From: Pleurocapsa sp. PCC 7319 | GTDB lineage: Bacteria; Cyanobacteriota; Cyanobacteriia; Cyanobacteriales; Xenococcaceae | DNA: 64,000 nt | Assembly (NCBI RefSeq): GCF_000332195.1 | Contig: NZ_KB235922.1 | Coordinates: 2,763,322 to 2,827,321, forward strand | Reading direction: 5' to 3' | Shown: in pieces, positions 35,449-43,106 of the stretch | How positions within the stretch are numbered: the first letter of the stretch is position 1 | How the letters are laid out: each line of letters begins with the position of its first letter | Translations under genes and position numbers: made by a program | Notes under the pieces: model-generated | What the model was told of the DNA's origin: nothing | The model's database searches: none | The model's input: the letters and a program-made list of their open reading frames with translations, nothing else

Positions 35449-35575
35449 CTGACTTTTCACGGCATCTTTTGAAGGGTATATAAGTTGTGTAACAATATTC
35501 GCTAACAATTTTATCCATTTCGAGAAATCTGCCCTCTCGATAGAGCAAAATAATTGAGCAGATTTTGAGTGGTGA

Positions 35576-36967
35576 ATGAATCAGACCAAAAATTTAATAA
35601 CCGAAAAATGTGACTTTGGAGATCAGCGTTTAACCAAAAGGGCTATGTTCATCGAATCGAGATTATCGTTAAAATATGGCAAACCACTCTCCGCGATTTT
35701 TGAGAGAGCAAGTGACCTGAAAAGAGCTTATGAATTCTTTGCCAATCCGAAAACTAGCCTAAACAGTGTGTGCCAACCCTATCATCTTCAAACAGCAGAG
35801 CAGATTAAAGAACTCTCAATCGTATTAGCAGTAGGAGATACAACCTATCTCGATTACAAGAAAATCCGCGAAAAAAGAGCCGAATATGGACCCATTGGCA
35901 ATGGTGGGAATGGACTAATTTTACATAGCACCTTAGCTGTAAATGGGGAGAATGGACAACCCATAGGATTATTAACAGAAAAACTGTGGCATCGAAATCA
36001 TGAAGAAAGTAAGAGTTTAACTCAGAAACAGAAGCAGAAAAAGCAAGCGGAAGCAAGAAGACGTCCGATTGAACAAAAAGAATCTTATAAATGGATAGAA
36101 GCTCTCCAATCCGTCCAGAAACTCTTAGAAAAATCCGAACCAGAGAGTATTAGCACCAAAGTAATTCATGTATTTGACCGAGAAGGAGATATCGCGGAAG
36201 TCTTTGAACAAGTCAGTCAAACCGCAAATACAGGGTTAGTGGTAAGAGCAGCACATAATAGGGCATTATCAGAGTCAAACAGTTATTTATGGTCATGGCT
36301 CCCATCTCAATCTATCAAGATGGAAGTAGCAGTAGAATTAGCCAAAACCCCAAATCGAAAAGAGCGAACCGCTACTCTGGCAATTAGATATGCACCCATC
36401 AAACTTCGCAGTCCTGCCAGAATGAAAGAACCAGAATATTTTGAAGTTTATGGGGTTTATGCCGTAGAAATTGACCCCCCAGAAGGCTGTGAACCCGTAG
36501 AATGGATGATCTTGACCTCCGAACCCGTTACCAATGGGGAACAAGCACAAACCATTTTACGATGGTATACTTACCGTTGGCGAATTGAAGAATATCATAA
36601 AATTCTCAAGTCAGGGTGTAAAGCGGAAAGCTATCGTCTATCTGGAGATAGTATGCAAGTTTTACTGGGATTTTTAACGAATATCGCTGCACAATTGTTA
36701 AAAATGACCTATGTTCATCGAACCAAACCAGATGCACCTGCATCTTCAATTTTAAATCAGGTACAAATTGAGGTTTTAGCTGCCAAATTTGGAAAATCAG
36801 TCACCGCAGTAGATTTAACGGTAGCTTGGGCGATACAAGCTGTAGCTCGTTTGGGCGGTTACTTGAGTCATCGCCGAAAGAGTAATATTGGCATCACGGT
36901 GTTATGGCGTGGCTTTTTAGAGCTGCAATCTTTATGTGAAGGATGGCAATTACGCTCCCCTGGTTGA
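35576..36967 (+). CDS. IS4-family (IS50/Tn5-like) transposase
   Basis: 463 aa DDE transposase. The N-terminal DNA-binding part has CDFGDQRLTKRAMFIESRLS and RASDLKRAYEFFANP, as in Tn5-type proteins. The first Asp is in LAVGDTTYLDY, the second in VIHVFDREGD. The Y-(2)-R-(3)-E-(6)-K signature with the catalytic Glu is in YRWRIEEYHKILKSG. The start is ATG 35576. The frame is complete and uninterrupted, so the enzyme could still be active. It lies within 35449-38479 with typical 9-bp duplication, reading away from the left end. Confidence 0.93.
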   Translation: MNQTKNLITEKCDFGDQRLTKRAMFIESRLSLKYGKPLSAIFERASDLKRAYEFFANPKTSLNSVCQPYHLQTAEQIKELSIVLAVGDTTYLDYKKIREKRAEYGPIGNGGNGLILHSTLAVNGENGQPIGLLTEKLWHRNHEESKSLTQKQKQKKQAEARRRPIEQKESYKWIEALQSVQKLLEKSEPESISTKVIHVFDREGDIAEVFEQVSQTANTGLVVRAAHNRALSESNSYLWSWLPSQSIKMEVAVELAKTPNRKERTATLAIRYAPIKLRSPARMKEPEYFEVYGVYAVEIDPPEGCEPVEWMILTSEPVTNGEQAQTILRWYTYRWRIEEYHKILKSGCKAESYRLSGDSMQVLLGFLTNIAAQLLKMTYVHRTKPDAPASSILNQVQIEVLAAKFGKSVTAVDLTVAWAIQAVARLGGYLSHRRKSNIGITVLWRGFLELQSLCEGWQLRSPG

Positions 36968-37019
36968 AGTTTAGAAGCGAGTTGATTGTAACTTTGGAGA
37001 GGACTAGAATGAGAATATA

Positions 37020-37047
37020 GTTGGCGAACTTTGTTACACAACTATAT
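37020..37047 (+). repeat. internal copy of the IS4-element subterminal repeat
   Basis: GTTGGCGAACTTTGTTACAC followed by AACTATAT closely matches the inverse of 35478-35506 (left subterminal) and partly 38424-38445 (right subterminal). It is in the same orientation as the right end. It sits between transposase and passenger gene, as if the IS had once ended here and the passenger was added by a later fusion of ends. Confidence 0.65.
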
Positions 37048-37406
37048 CCGATTATTTCTGAGCTGAACTATGGCTAATGCCCGTCAACAGAAGGATCTAG
37101 CCACTCGTCTAGATGAACTTAAACATCTTATTAAACAACTCCAACAAGATATTCAAGACATAAGGGACGAAGGTGAAATTGCTCCGTCTGGTTGTTGGAT
37201 TGTGCGCTACCAAGCTAAAGGAAAAAAGGGTGGTCGTTATTGGTATTACAAATGGATGTCCCATGAGCCGATTTTTGTCACCAAAAATGGCAATCCTTCT
37301 CGTCATCAATATTTAGGTATAGTCATTCTAAATAATTTCCGTATGATTTAACGATGTCATCCAAGGAAGTACCAGGAGCGGAATAAATACGTCTTTTTTT
37401 GAGGAT

Positions 37407-37429
37407 GCCCTAAAGGATTAGCTTCGCGT
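37407..37429 (+). repeat. 23-bp small dispersed repeat in the IS630 transposase
   Basis: GCCCTAAAGGATTAG then CTTCGCGT sits between GAT and CGC (plus strand). Removing the 23 bases gives GAGGATCGCAAAG and restores the family reading EQDFAILKKRRIYS on the minus strand. The insertion therefore frameshifts the transposase. Nearly the same sequence is at 6172-6193. Confidence 0.8.
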
Positions 37430-37715
37430 CGCAAAGTCTTGTTCGATACGATTAAAATCAGGTGAATAGGGTGGTAAAAACAAAACTTTGTGACCCGCTT
37501 GTTCGGCAATGCGAAACACATCATCCTTGCGATGAAATGCCGCATTATCAAGAATTAGAGTGGAGTTTGGTTTCAATTCGGGAATTAGATGCTCTTCGAG
37601 CCATTGATTAAACCATAAAGCACCATTTACTTCCTTTAAAAAGAACTGGTGCTAACAACTCTTTGCCTCTTTTGCCAGCTATCAGACTTGTTCTTGTTCC
37701 TCTTTTACCATTGCG

Positions 37716-37742
37716 ATTGGCGAAGCCACTGCCCTTCGGGCA
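37716..37742 (-). repeat. 27-bp small dispersed repeat in the IS630 transposase
   Basis: On the minus strand TGCCCGAAGGGCAGTGGC then TTCGCCAAT lies between GCGAT and CGC. Its removal gives GGCGATCGCAATGG, a perfect HIP1 site, and protein KTYGDRNGKRG. Inserted, it adds nine codons (CPKGSGFAN) without changing frame. Confidence 0.82.
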
Positions 37743-38479
37743 ATCGCCGTAAGTTTTTTGTCCTCGTTTTGACCAGCCATAAGGACGATAGACATATTCT
37801 TCAAAGCCTGATTCATCCAAGTAAACTAAATTGCTTGATCCGTCAAGAATGACAATTTTACGTAAATTTCTCAGAAAGCTGATTCGCTCACTATGCTTAC
37901 GTTCAGTGTATTTCAGCGTTTTTTTTACGAGTTAACTTCATTTGCTTCTGGGCATACCCAATAGCACTCGTATGCACTCCAAAATATTGCGCCCTTTCTC
38001 TTAACAAAGCATCTGGATTTTCTTGAATATGTTGGGCAATTGCTAGAGAGTCTAGTTTTCGCTTTCTTCCAAGTTGTGGTGCTGGAGTCAAATTCTTTCT
38101 TCGACACCAATCATTCACACACCATAGACTTACCTCATATCTTCTTGATGCTTCGGCTTTGGAGCCTCCAGCCGCTACAAAGTCCACTACCCGCTTTCGC
38201 AAATCTACACTATAAGTCATCTAACCTGATTGATTTCTCATCTAGCTTATATTATTTCATATGTTTCCTATTTAGAATGACTATAAAGCTGGAAGTCAAG
38301 CTTATTTGAAAGCGGTTGAAGCTCTATCACGTCGTGGTCGAATTGAAGCTTTGGAGCGAGGGATGAGTACACTTTCAATGGGTTTGTCAGATTTGGTTGA
38401 GGAAACCTCAAGATTGAACAAAAGTTAGCGAACATTATTACCTAGTTTTTTTTCGACCCAAGATACCGTGAAAAGTCAG

Positions 38480-38689
38480 AATTACATTGGGTGTAGCTTG
38501 ATATTGAGCCAGATACTCTTCTCCTTGGATTAGCTTGTAGCCATCTTGTTTGACTACCATACGACTTCTAAACGCTGCTCCGTGCCACTTGCGACATTTA
38601 GAACAATGACAGTGAACTAAATTTCCTGTTGCACCGTTATATTCATAGCGAATTTTGCCACATAAACATTCGCCTTTTAAATTAGCCAA
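38480..38689 (-). pseudogene. 5' part of the GFA-family gene split by the IS4 element
   Basis: The likely start is TTG 38689 (MANLKGECLCGKIRYEY), preceded by AGGAGGAG four bases upstream; an upstream GTG at 38716 is less likely. Zinc-binding ECLCGK and CHCSKCRKWHG are the first GFA motifs. The frame runs to QATPNVI at the 9-bp target duplication and then into the IS. Joined to 35215-35439 it gives 144 aa with all GFA cysteines. GFA proteins bind zinc; the name activity on S-hydroxymethyl-glutathione is doubtful for most members. Confidence 0.9.
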
Positions 38690-38817
38690 TTTTCTCCTCC
38701 TGCAGCTTGAACCCACATTTCGCGAGTTGTATCGTATTTCTTAGGATTATAGATTTACTTCATCTGCTTAGTTGAATAATGTTTCTCGAGCTGCTAAATG
38801 ATTCCGTCTCAAAGTTC

Positions 38818-40893
38818 TTAGTGACCCACATTTTCAACAGACCGGGCAGACTCGGACGTGGGTTCCATCGCCACCGTAGCTGGAGAATACCAGATGGGAG
38901 AAGTATACGCCCGCTCTTGTAAGGTTAGGGGAATACGATTACAAACTTTTGGACGTTTGGGTTTGGCACACCACTCATCGCCGAAGAAAGCTTTATCGTA
39001 GTCCGTCCAACGGGGAGTGGGAATTTCCAACACTCGGGCATAGTAAAACGCCCGTTGGCTGGGGTCGAAGTCAGGGTCTGTCCAAACCGTTTCCAGTTGC
39101 TTGTCACCGATAGTGTTGGTATAGGTTGCCGTTTCGGTGTCCACGGTGTTGCCAACATCAGGTAAATCGCCCGTGATAGGACGAGGGGTGCGACCGTCCG
39201 AACCCTTGACGTTATAGATTTTTTCGTGGGTGTTGCCCTCAGCATCCAGCCAACCTTTGATAATTTGAATGCGATCGAGGTTTGCTCCCAAGGAGTCTTT
39301 TAAGGCAGCCACCAAGAAGGTAGGTGTTTTTTCTGGCGGAATAGGGGTCAGATCGCCACCCATGGGAACCCCCTTGTCATAGCCCACTTCAGCCAGATCC
39401 AGGTCTAAATCCGAGTCGTTGAAGTCCCAACCGCCAAAGAAGCGAACAACCATACGCGGTCCGGTGGTGCCATACACTTCTCGTCGCTCCATGGCATCGA
39501 ATAGAGCCTTACGGGTATTTTCGGTAGCCCAAACCCCCATGTAGCCAGAGGCTCCATACTGCCATCCCAAACGACCGACCTTCTCTATTGCTCGTTCAGT
39601 ACTGGGAGCCTGATTGGGGAATTTACCCATAAAGCTATTTTCTTCCACCGCCGACACGGAAATATGAGAATCTGTAGAACCCGCCAGACCAAATTTGAAG
39701 GGGTTAGCACCAAGGCTTTCTTCAAATTTCAGTCCATTTTTCAGAGCCGGACGAGCATACTCATGCTCAAACATCGCTTTGCGGGCTTCGGGGTCACTGG
39801 GTTTTGGGAAGCTCATATCTAGGTTGCCTAAATCCCAACCTGCAACCTCAAAGTCAGCAAATTCATCATCCGGAGATATCTCCGGATGAGTTTCACTGGT
39901 GCCTTTAATCTGGGTGACTTCATAGATGGGTTCCCAAAGCTGTCGCCGTTGGGCATAGTTCTCGGTCAAGGGATTACCATTATGATCGATTTCCGCAAAC
40001 ATCAGACCGTTGCTGATATTGCCATTGTGGGGAATTGCTAGCACATCCCCACCCGTCTTATCCTCATAGTTTTGCATCCAGTTCCAAAGGTATTCTGGAT
40101 TGCTGCTTTGGTTTGTGGTGTAGGGAACCAGTTGGTTGGCTTTGTCCCCATTATCACGGTAGATGATATTGCGGTGTAAGTTGTTGCCACCCAGCAGCGA
40201 GGTCCACTCATAACCAATCACTGCGGTAAAATTACCCGGATCGTTATGAGCTTCTGCCGTATCAATTATTTCCTGCCAGAAAGTTTGGAACTCTTCGGCA
40301 GAGGGAGACAGACATGAGGGTAATTTCCCTTGGGAAAAAGCTGCAATAATTTCTGATGAAGCTTTAACTGCCTTATTTCCACCCGCCACAACCATCTCAT
40401 GCCAGGTATCAACCTGCTCTTGAGCGGCACCGCAATCTGTGGGAGTATTAAACAAAAACTTTGAAAAAGCCCCTAACCCGTCTGAGTGATCGGTAACAAC
40501 CAAAAAATCTAAGGGGCGAGAAAGCTTCACGGGTTGTCCTGCATCGGTTATGACTTCATTGCCCCGAGCAAATTCATAGGCATCTGCAGGTCCCAAACGA
40601 GTTCCAGCAGCTCCTGCATCAAAGGAATAAATGGTGTGCAGGTGGGTATCGCCCCATAACACCTGTTGGGGTCGCTCTACATAGGGCGAGTAACACTTAC
40701 TATTGGGGTCAAAGCGGCAATCTCTTTCAGGTAAAGGGGTCGAGGATTGTTTCTCAAGAAAGTCGTACTCTCCAGGGGGTAGGGAAGATAATGCTAAAGC
40801 ACTGTTGGAGGGAATGAGAATGTTCCCCATCAGTAAACAAATACACAAGCCTGTGATAAACAGTTTGCGAATTCGCAAAAACCTTTGATTCAT
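38818..40893 (-). CDS. secreted DUF3604 protein
   Basis: 691 aa. An N-terminal signal sequence (positive start, then LFITGLCICLLMGNILI, cleavage probably after SNSALA) exports it. The mature part has LWGDTHLHTIYSFDAG and FLVVTDHSDG, PHP-like metal-binding His/Asp motifs, followed by VIGYEWTS, AIPHNGN, LAGSTDSH and YGTTGPRM, the standard order of DUF3604. The family has no settled biochemical function; PHP-like motifs suggest a metal-dependent hydrolase. It follows HupE-like and parvulin genes on the same strand (126 bp from hupE-like), and the same grouping is common around DUF3604 genes. It has no frame defects. Confidence 0.9.
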   Translation of the reverse strand: MNQRFLRIRKLFITGLCICLLMGNILIPSNSALALSSLPPGEYDFLEKQSSTPLPERDCRFDPNSKCYSPYVERPQQVLWGDTHLHTIYSFDAGAAGTRLGPADAYEFARGNEVITDAGQPVKLSRPLDFLVVTDHSDGLGAFSKFLFNTPTDCGAAQEQVDTWHEMVVAGGNKAVKASSEIIAAFSQGKLPSCLSPSAEEFQTFWQEIIDTAEAHNDPGNFTAVIGYEWTSLLGGNNLHRNIIYRDNGDKANQLVPYTTNQSSNPEYLWNWMQNYEDKTGGDVLAIPHNGNISNGLMFAEIDHNGNPLTENYAQRRQLWEPIYEVTQIKGTSETHPEISPDDEFADFEVAGWDLGNLDMSFPKPSDPEARKAMFEHEYARPALKNGLKFEESLGANPFKFGLAGSTDSHISVSAVEENSFMGKFPNQAPSTERAIEKVGRLGWQYGASGYMGVWATENTRKALFDAMERREVYGTTGPRMVVRFFGGWDFNDSDLDLDLAEVGYDKGVPMGGDLTPIPPEKTPTFLVAALKDSLGANLDRIQIIKGWLDAEGNTHEKIYNVKGSDGRTPRPITGDLPDVGNTVDTETATYTNTIGDKQLETVWTDPDFDPSQRAFYYARVLEIPTPRWTDYDKAFFGDEWCAKPKRPKVCNRIPLTLQERAYTSPIWYSPATVAMEPTSESARSVENVGH

Positions 40894-41019
40894 GTTGATT
40901 AACTCCTGTGGGAATTATTTTTTTTCGATTGTTGAACTCCAGATAAAATGTCTGCTGGTTCACTTTTAGTTGCGCTCGCTGGACTTACACTCATTCAATT
41001 GTGAGATGCCAAGTCGGCT

Positions 41020-42048
41020 TTATCCCCAAAATGCAGCAACTCGCTGAATACACCAAAAGGATGCCATAGTGCCAATACTGTATGTAGGCACCCATTCCGA
41101 CCAGCGCGGATAGCTCTGGGAACTAAATCGTTTTAAGCTTTCCATCAACGCAACCACCATCAGCACAAAGGCTAGTTGTCCCATCTCCACCCCAACATTA
41201 AAAAACAACAGTGCCGGGGGAATGTCTTGGGGCGGTAACCCCACCTCAGTCAATGCGCCTGCAAAACCAAAGCCATGTAATAGCCCAAACGTGAGAGCGA
41301 CTAGCCAGGGATATTGCTCCGTCAGTCCCGGTTTTCCCATCTGACTGTGCGCTAATTCTGAAGCCAAGAACAAAATACTCAGGGCGATCGCAGCTTCCAC
41401 AGGCGCTTGAGGTACATTCACAAAACCCAAGGTCGCTGCCCCCAGGGTAAGGCTGTGAGCCAGGGTAAAGGCAGTTATGGTCTTCACCAAACGCCAAGAG
41501 GGGGCAATAATCAACACCAGCCCCAAAACAAACAGCAAGTGGTCAATGCCACTCAAGATGTGTTCGACTCCCAGTTTGAGGTAAGTCTGCCCAACGGCAA
41601 ATACAGTGGTTTTTTCCGGAATGACGAAGGTTTCTTGTCCACTGGGCAACAGGGTCGTTTGGGAATGCCCATCTGCCCACTCCAGTCGCAACAGCACCTC
41701 CACAAAGTTTTTCACCAGTCCAGGAAAAGCAATTGTTGATTGAGCCAATCCTTTGTCGCCACAATCCAACGTCCATCGGGAAACAGAAGTGGCAATTGCT
41801 TCAGGCGTAATCGCCACAGTACAGTGTTTGGGGAAAACTGGGCGAATGTCGATTGGCGGTCCATAGCCATCATCCCCAGAACCAAAAGTTGGTGGGGTTT
41901 TCCAAAGTACGTTGATTTGACCAGAGGGTTGTTCTCTTAATTCCAGGTAAGCGGTTTGAAAGCCATGAGCTTTAGCCGGAGTGGGAGAAAATCCCAGAGT
42001 TATAACAATCAGGAGAATCACGCCAAGCCAGCGTCGTATCCAGTTCAT
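41020..42048 (-). CDS. HupE/UreJ-family membrane protein
   Basis: 342 aa. A signal peptide (WLGVILLIVITLGFSP then TPAKAHGF) leads into a beta-rich extracytoplasmic domain of about 140 residues. The membrane domain starts with LGVEHILSGIDHLLFVLGLV, the HupE/UreJ_2 signature with conserved His and Asp, then ALTFGLLHGFGFAGAL, also His-containing. Members are thought to move nickel or cobalt, though many are untested. Its ATG overlaps the stop of the parvulin gene by 4 bp (ATGA), so the two are translated together. DUF3604 follows. The codon usage looks more G+C-rich than in neighbouring genes. Confidence 0.87.
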   Translation of the reverse strand: MNWIRRWLGVILLIVITLGFSPTPAKAHGFQTAYLELREQPSGQINVLWKTPPTFGSGDDGYGPPIDIRPVFPKHCTVAITPEAIATSVSRWTLDCGDKGLAQSTIAFPGLVKNFVEVLLRLEWADGHSQTTLLPSGQETFVIPEKTTVFAVGQTYLKLGVEHILSGIDHLLFVLGLVLIIAPSWRLVKTITAFTLAHSLTLGAATLGFVNVPQAPVEAAIALSILFLASELAHSQMGKPGLTEQYPWLVALTFGLLHGFGFAGALTEVGLPPQDIPPALLFFNVGVEMGQLAFVLMVVALMESLKRFSSQSYPRWSEWVPTYSIGTMASFWCIQRVAAFWG

Positions 42049-43022
42049 GATTTGCCCTCCTGAAGTGCTTGGTTTAGGGCATCCCGATCAATCGAGATTG
42101 TGTAGCGATCACGCAATTTTTCAGAGAACTGTTGATCCAGCTTTTGCTTCTGCTTTCGCAGGTAGTCCAGACGCACATTCTTTCTCACCTCTACCAAGGT
42201 TGCTGGATGGCCGGGTTCAATTTCAGTGACGTTAACCAGATGGCTACCATAAGCAGAATGGAAGGGGCCTTGCCAACCTTTCTCAGTCACTCCAGCGATC
42301 TCAGTCGCCAAAGTTCCCCCAAAAGTGTTATTGATGGTTCGAGCCGAGGCCAGGGTATAGGTTTTAGGCAACATGGAGCGATCGCCCTTGGGTTGAACCA
42401 CGTTGGGGTCGGTTTGTAGCTGAGTCAGAAGATTTTCAGCATCGGCATCAGTGCGATCGCGAAGCGCATGCCCTACGGGCTTATCGCTATGTAGTTCTTG
42501 GCTGAAATAGACTTGCTGAAAGCTAAAACGTCCGGGAATAGTATAGCGATCGGCATGAGCGTCTAAATAACTTTGCAATTCTTCATCCGACGGCTCCTGT
42601 ATACCTGCCACATTTTCCACCAAAAACTGCATTTTTTGAATGAGTCGTCGCCGCACAATGATATCTTTATCATCTAACCCCAATGCCAGGGCTTCCTGAT
42701 ACAAAACCTCATCGTGAATATACTTATCTACTAACTTTTGCAACTGTTGCTCCGTTGGCTTTCTGCCCCACTGCAACTGCCAAGTTGCTTGCAAAGAGCT
42801 AATTACAGGACCTCCGACTTCAATTTGTTTGGCGGAAGTAGATATCATTGAAGGACTGCCAACCCAAAAATACAGCCCAAATAGCAGGGCACCCAAAACT
42901 AGGAAATGCAGCAATGGTTCTCGCAAGATGCGAATCGGTGGCTTGGGTTGATTGTCAGTATCAACCAGGATTGCAGACGGCAGAGTTTCTCGATTGATCG
43001 GTGTTGTTACTATTTCCTGCAT
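42045..43022 (-). CDS. membrane-anchored parvulin-type peptidyl-prolyl isomerase
   Basis: 325 aa. After about 38 cytoplasmic residues comes one hydrophobic segment (LLHFLVLGALLFGLYFWVG), so the rest is outside the membrane. A SurA/PpiD-like helical part (VDKYIHDEVLYQEALALGL, QKMQFLVENVAG) is followed by a parvulin domain with RFSFQQVYFSQ, GGTLATEIAGV and GWQGPFHSAYGSHLVNVTEI. It would help fold exported proteins, perhaps DUF3604 or the HupE ectodomain. An in-frame 27-bp small dispersed repeat (KPVGHALRD) lies at a former HIP1 site. It overlaps the HupE-like gene by 4 bp. Confidence 0.88.
   Translation of the reverse strand: MQEIVTTPINRETLPSAILVDTDNQPKPPIRILREPLLHFLVLGALLFGLYFWVGSPSMISTSAKQIEVGGPVISSLQATWQLQWGRKPTEQQLQKLVDKYIHDEVLYQEALALGLDDKDIIVRRRLIQKMQFLVENVAGIQEPSDEELQSYLDAHADRYTIPGRFSFQQVYFSQELHSDKPVGHALRDRTDADAENLLTQLQTDPNVVQPKGDRSMLPKTYTLASARTINNTFGGTLATEIAGVTEKGWQGPFHSAYGSHLVNVTEIEPGHPATLVEVRKNVRLDYLRKQKQKLDQQFSEKLRDRYTISIDRDALNQALQEGKS
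42456..42482 (-). repeat. 27-bp small dispersed repeat inside the parvulin gene
   Basis: On the minus strand GCGAT is followed by AAGCCCGTAGGGCATGC then GCTTCGCGAT and CGC. Taking out 27 bases leaves AGCGATCGCACTG, a perfect HIP1 octamer, and the protein HSDRTDAD. It adds nine codons in frame, so the enzyme probably survives. Same family as 37716-37742 and 37407-37429. Confidence 0.85.
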
Positions 43023-43106
43023 GGTGATTCTATAAATATGACACTACCCATTTAGGTGTTTGACATGGTTAAATGCTGTTTCCTGACAGATTCCCCAGGA
43101 GAATAC

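Larger units (their letters stand above)
37323..38220 (-). pseudogene. IS630-family transposase, decayed by repeats and frameshifts
   Basis: ORF A (37903-38220) has MTYSVDLRKRVVDFVAAGGS and the HTH part; it ends after a run of eight A (minus strand) where IS630 elements often use frameshifting. ORF B continues LDGSSNLVYLDESGFEEYVY (Asp), LILDNAAFHR (Asp) and FLPPYSPDFNRIEQDF (Glu). It has an in-frame 27-bp small repeat (37716-37742), a one-base frameshift near 37640, and a 23-bp repeat at 37407-37429 that breaks the last part. The C-terminus would read SAPGTSLDDIVKSYGNYLE. It is therefore inactive unless corrected. Confidence 0.88.
37320..38283 (-). mobile_element. IS630-family element nested in the IS4-element passenger gene
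   Basis: The ends are TAGTCATTCTAAATA at 37320 and the inverse TATTTAGAATGACTA ending at 38283. The target TA is duplicated (37318-37319 and 38284-38285), as is always the case for IS630/Tc1-mariner. Removing the 964-bp element and one TA restores a continuous passenger frame. The transposase stop TGA lies within the left terminal repeat. This is the youngest large layer of the nest. Confidence 0.92.
37070..38428 (+). pseudogene. passenger gene of the IS4 element, split by an IS630 insertion
   Basis: Reading 37070-37319 joined to 38286-38428 (one TA kept) gives a 130-aa protein in one frame. It begins MANARQQKDLATRLDELKHL (coiled coil to about residue 38), continues GCWIVRYQAKGKKGGRYWYY and HQYLGKAGSQAYLKAVEALS, and ends EETSRLNKS before TAG 38426-38428. 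No family is named with certainty; the RY-x-GRYWYY core and the later AYLKAVEALSRR helix faintly recall DUF6788-type proteins of mobile elements. The IS630 element enters after Leu-Gly. The gene lies inside the IS4 ends, so it was carried by the transposon. Confidence 0.8.
35449..38479. mobile_element. IS4-family element (Tn5/IS50-like) with passenger gene, 9-bp target duplication
   Basis: The ends are inverted: CTGACTTTTCACGGCATCTT from 35449 and, at 38479 read inwards, CTGACTTTTCACGGTATCTT (one mismatch in 20). AATTACATT occurs at 35440-35448 and again at 38480-38488. A 9-bp duplication and CTGAC ends are typical of the IS4/IS50 group and suit the encoded transposase. The present span is 3031 bp, including a 964-bp IS630 inserted later. 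The element also carries a small passenger gene at 37070. A sub-terminal motif GTTxGCGAAxxTTxTTAC occurs near both ends and once internally (37020-37047). Confidence 0.9.
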
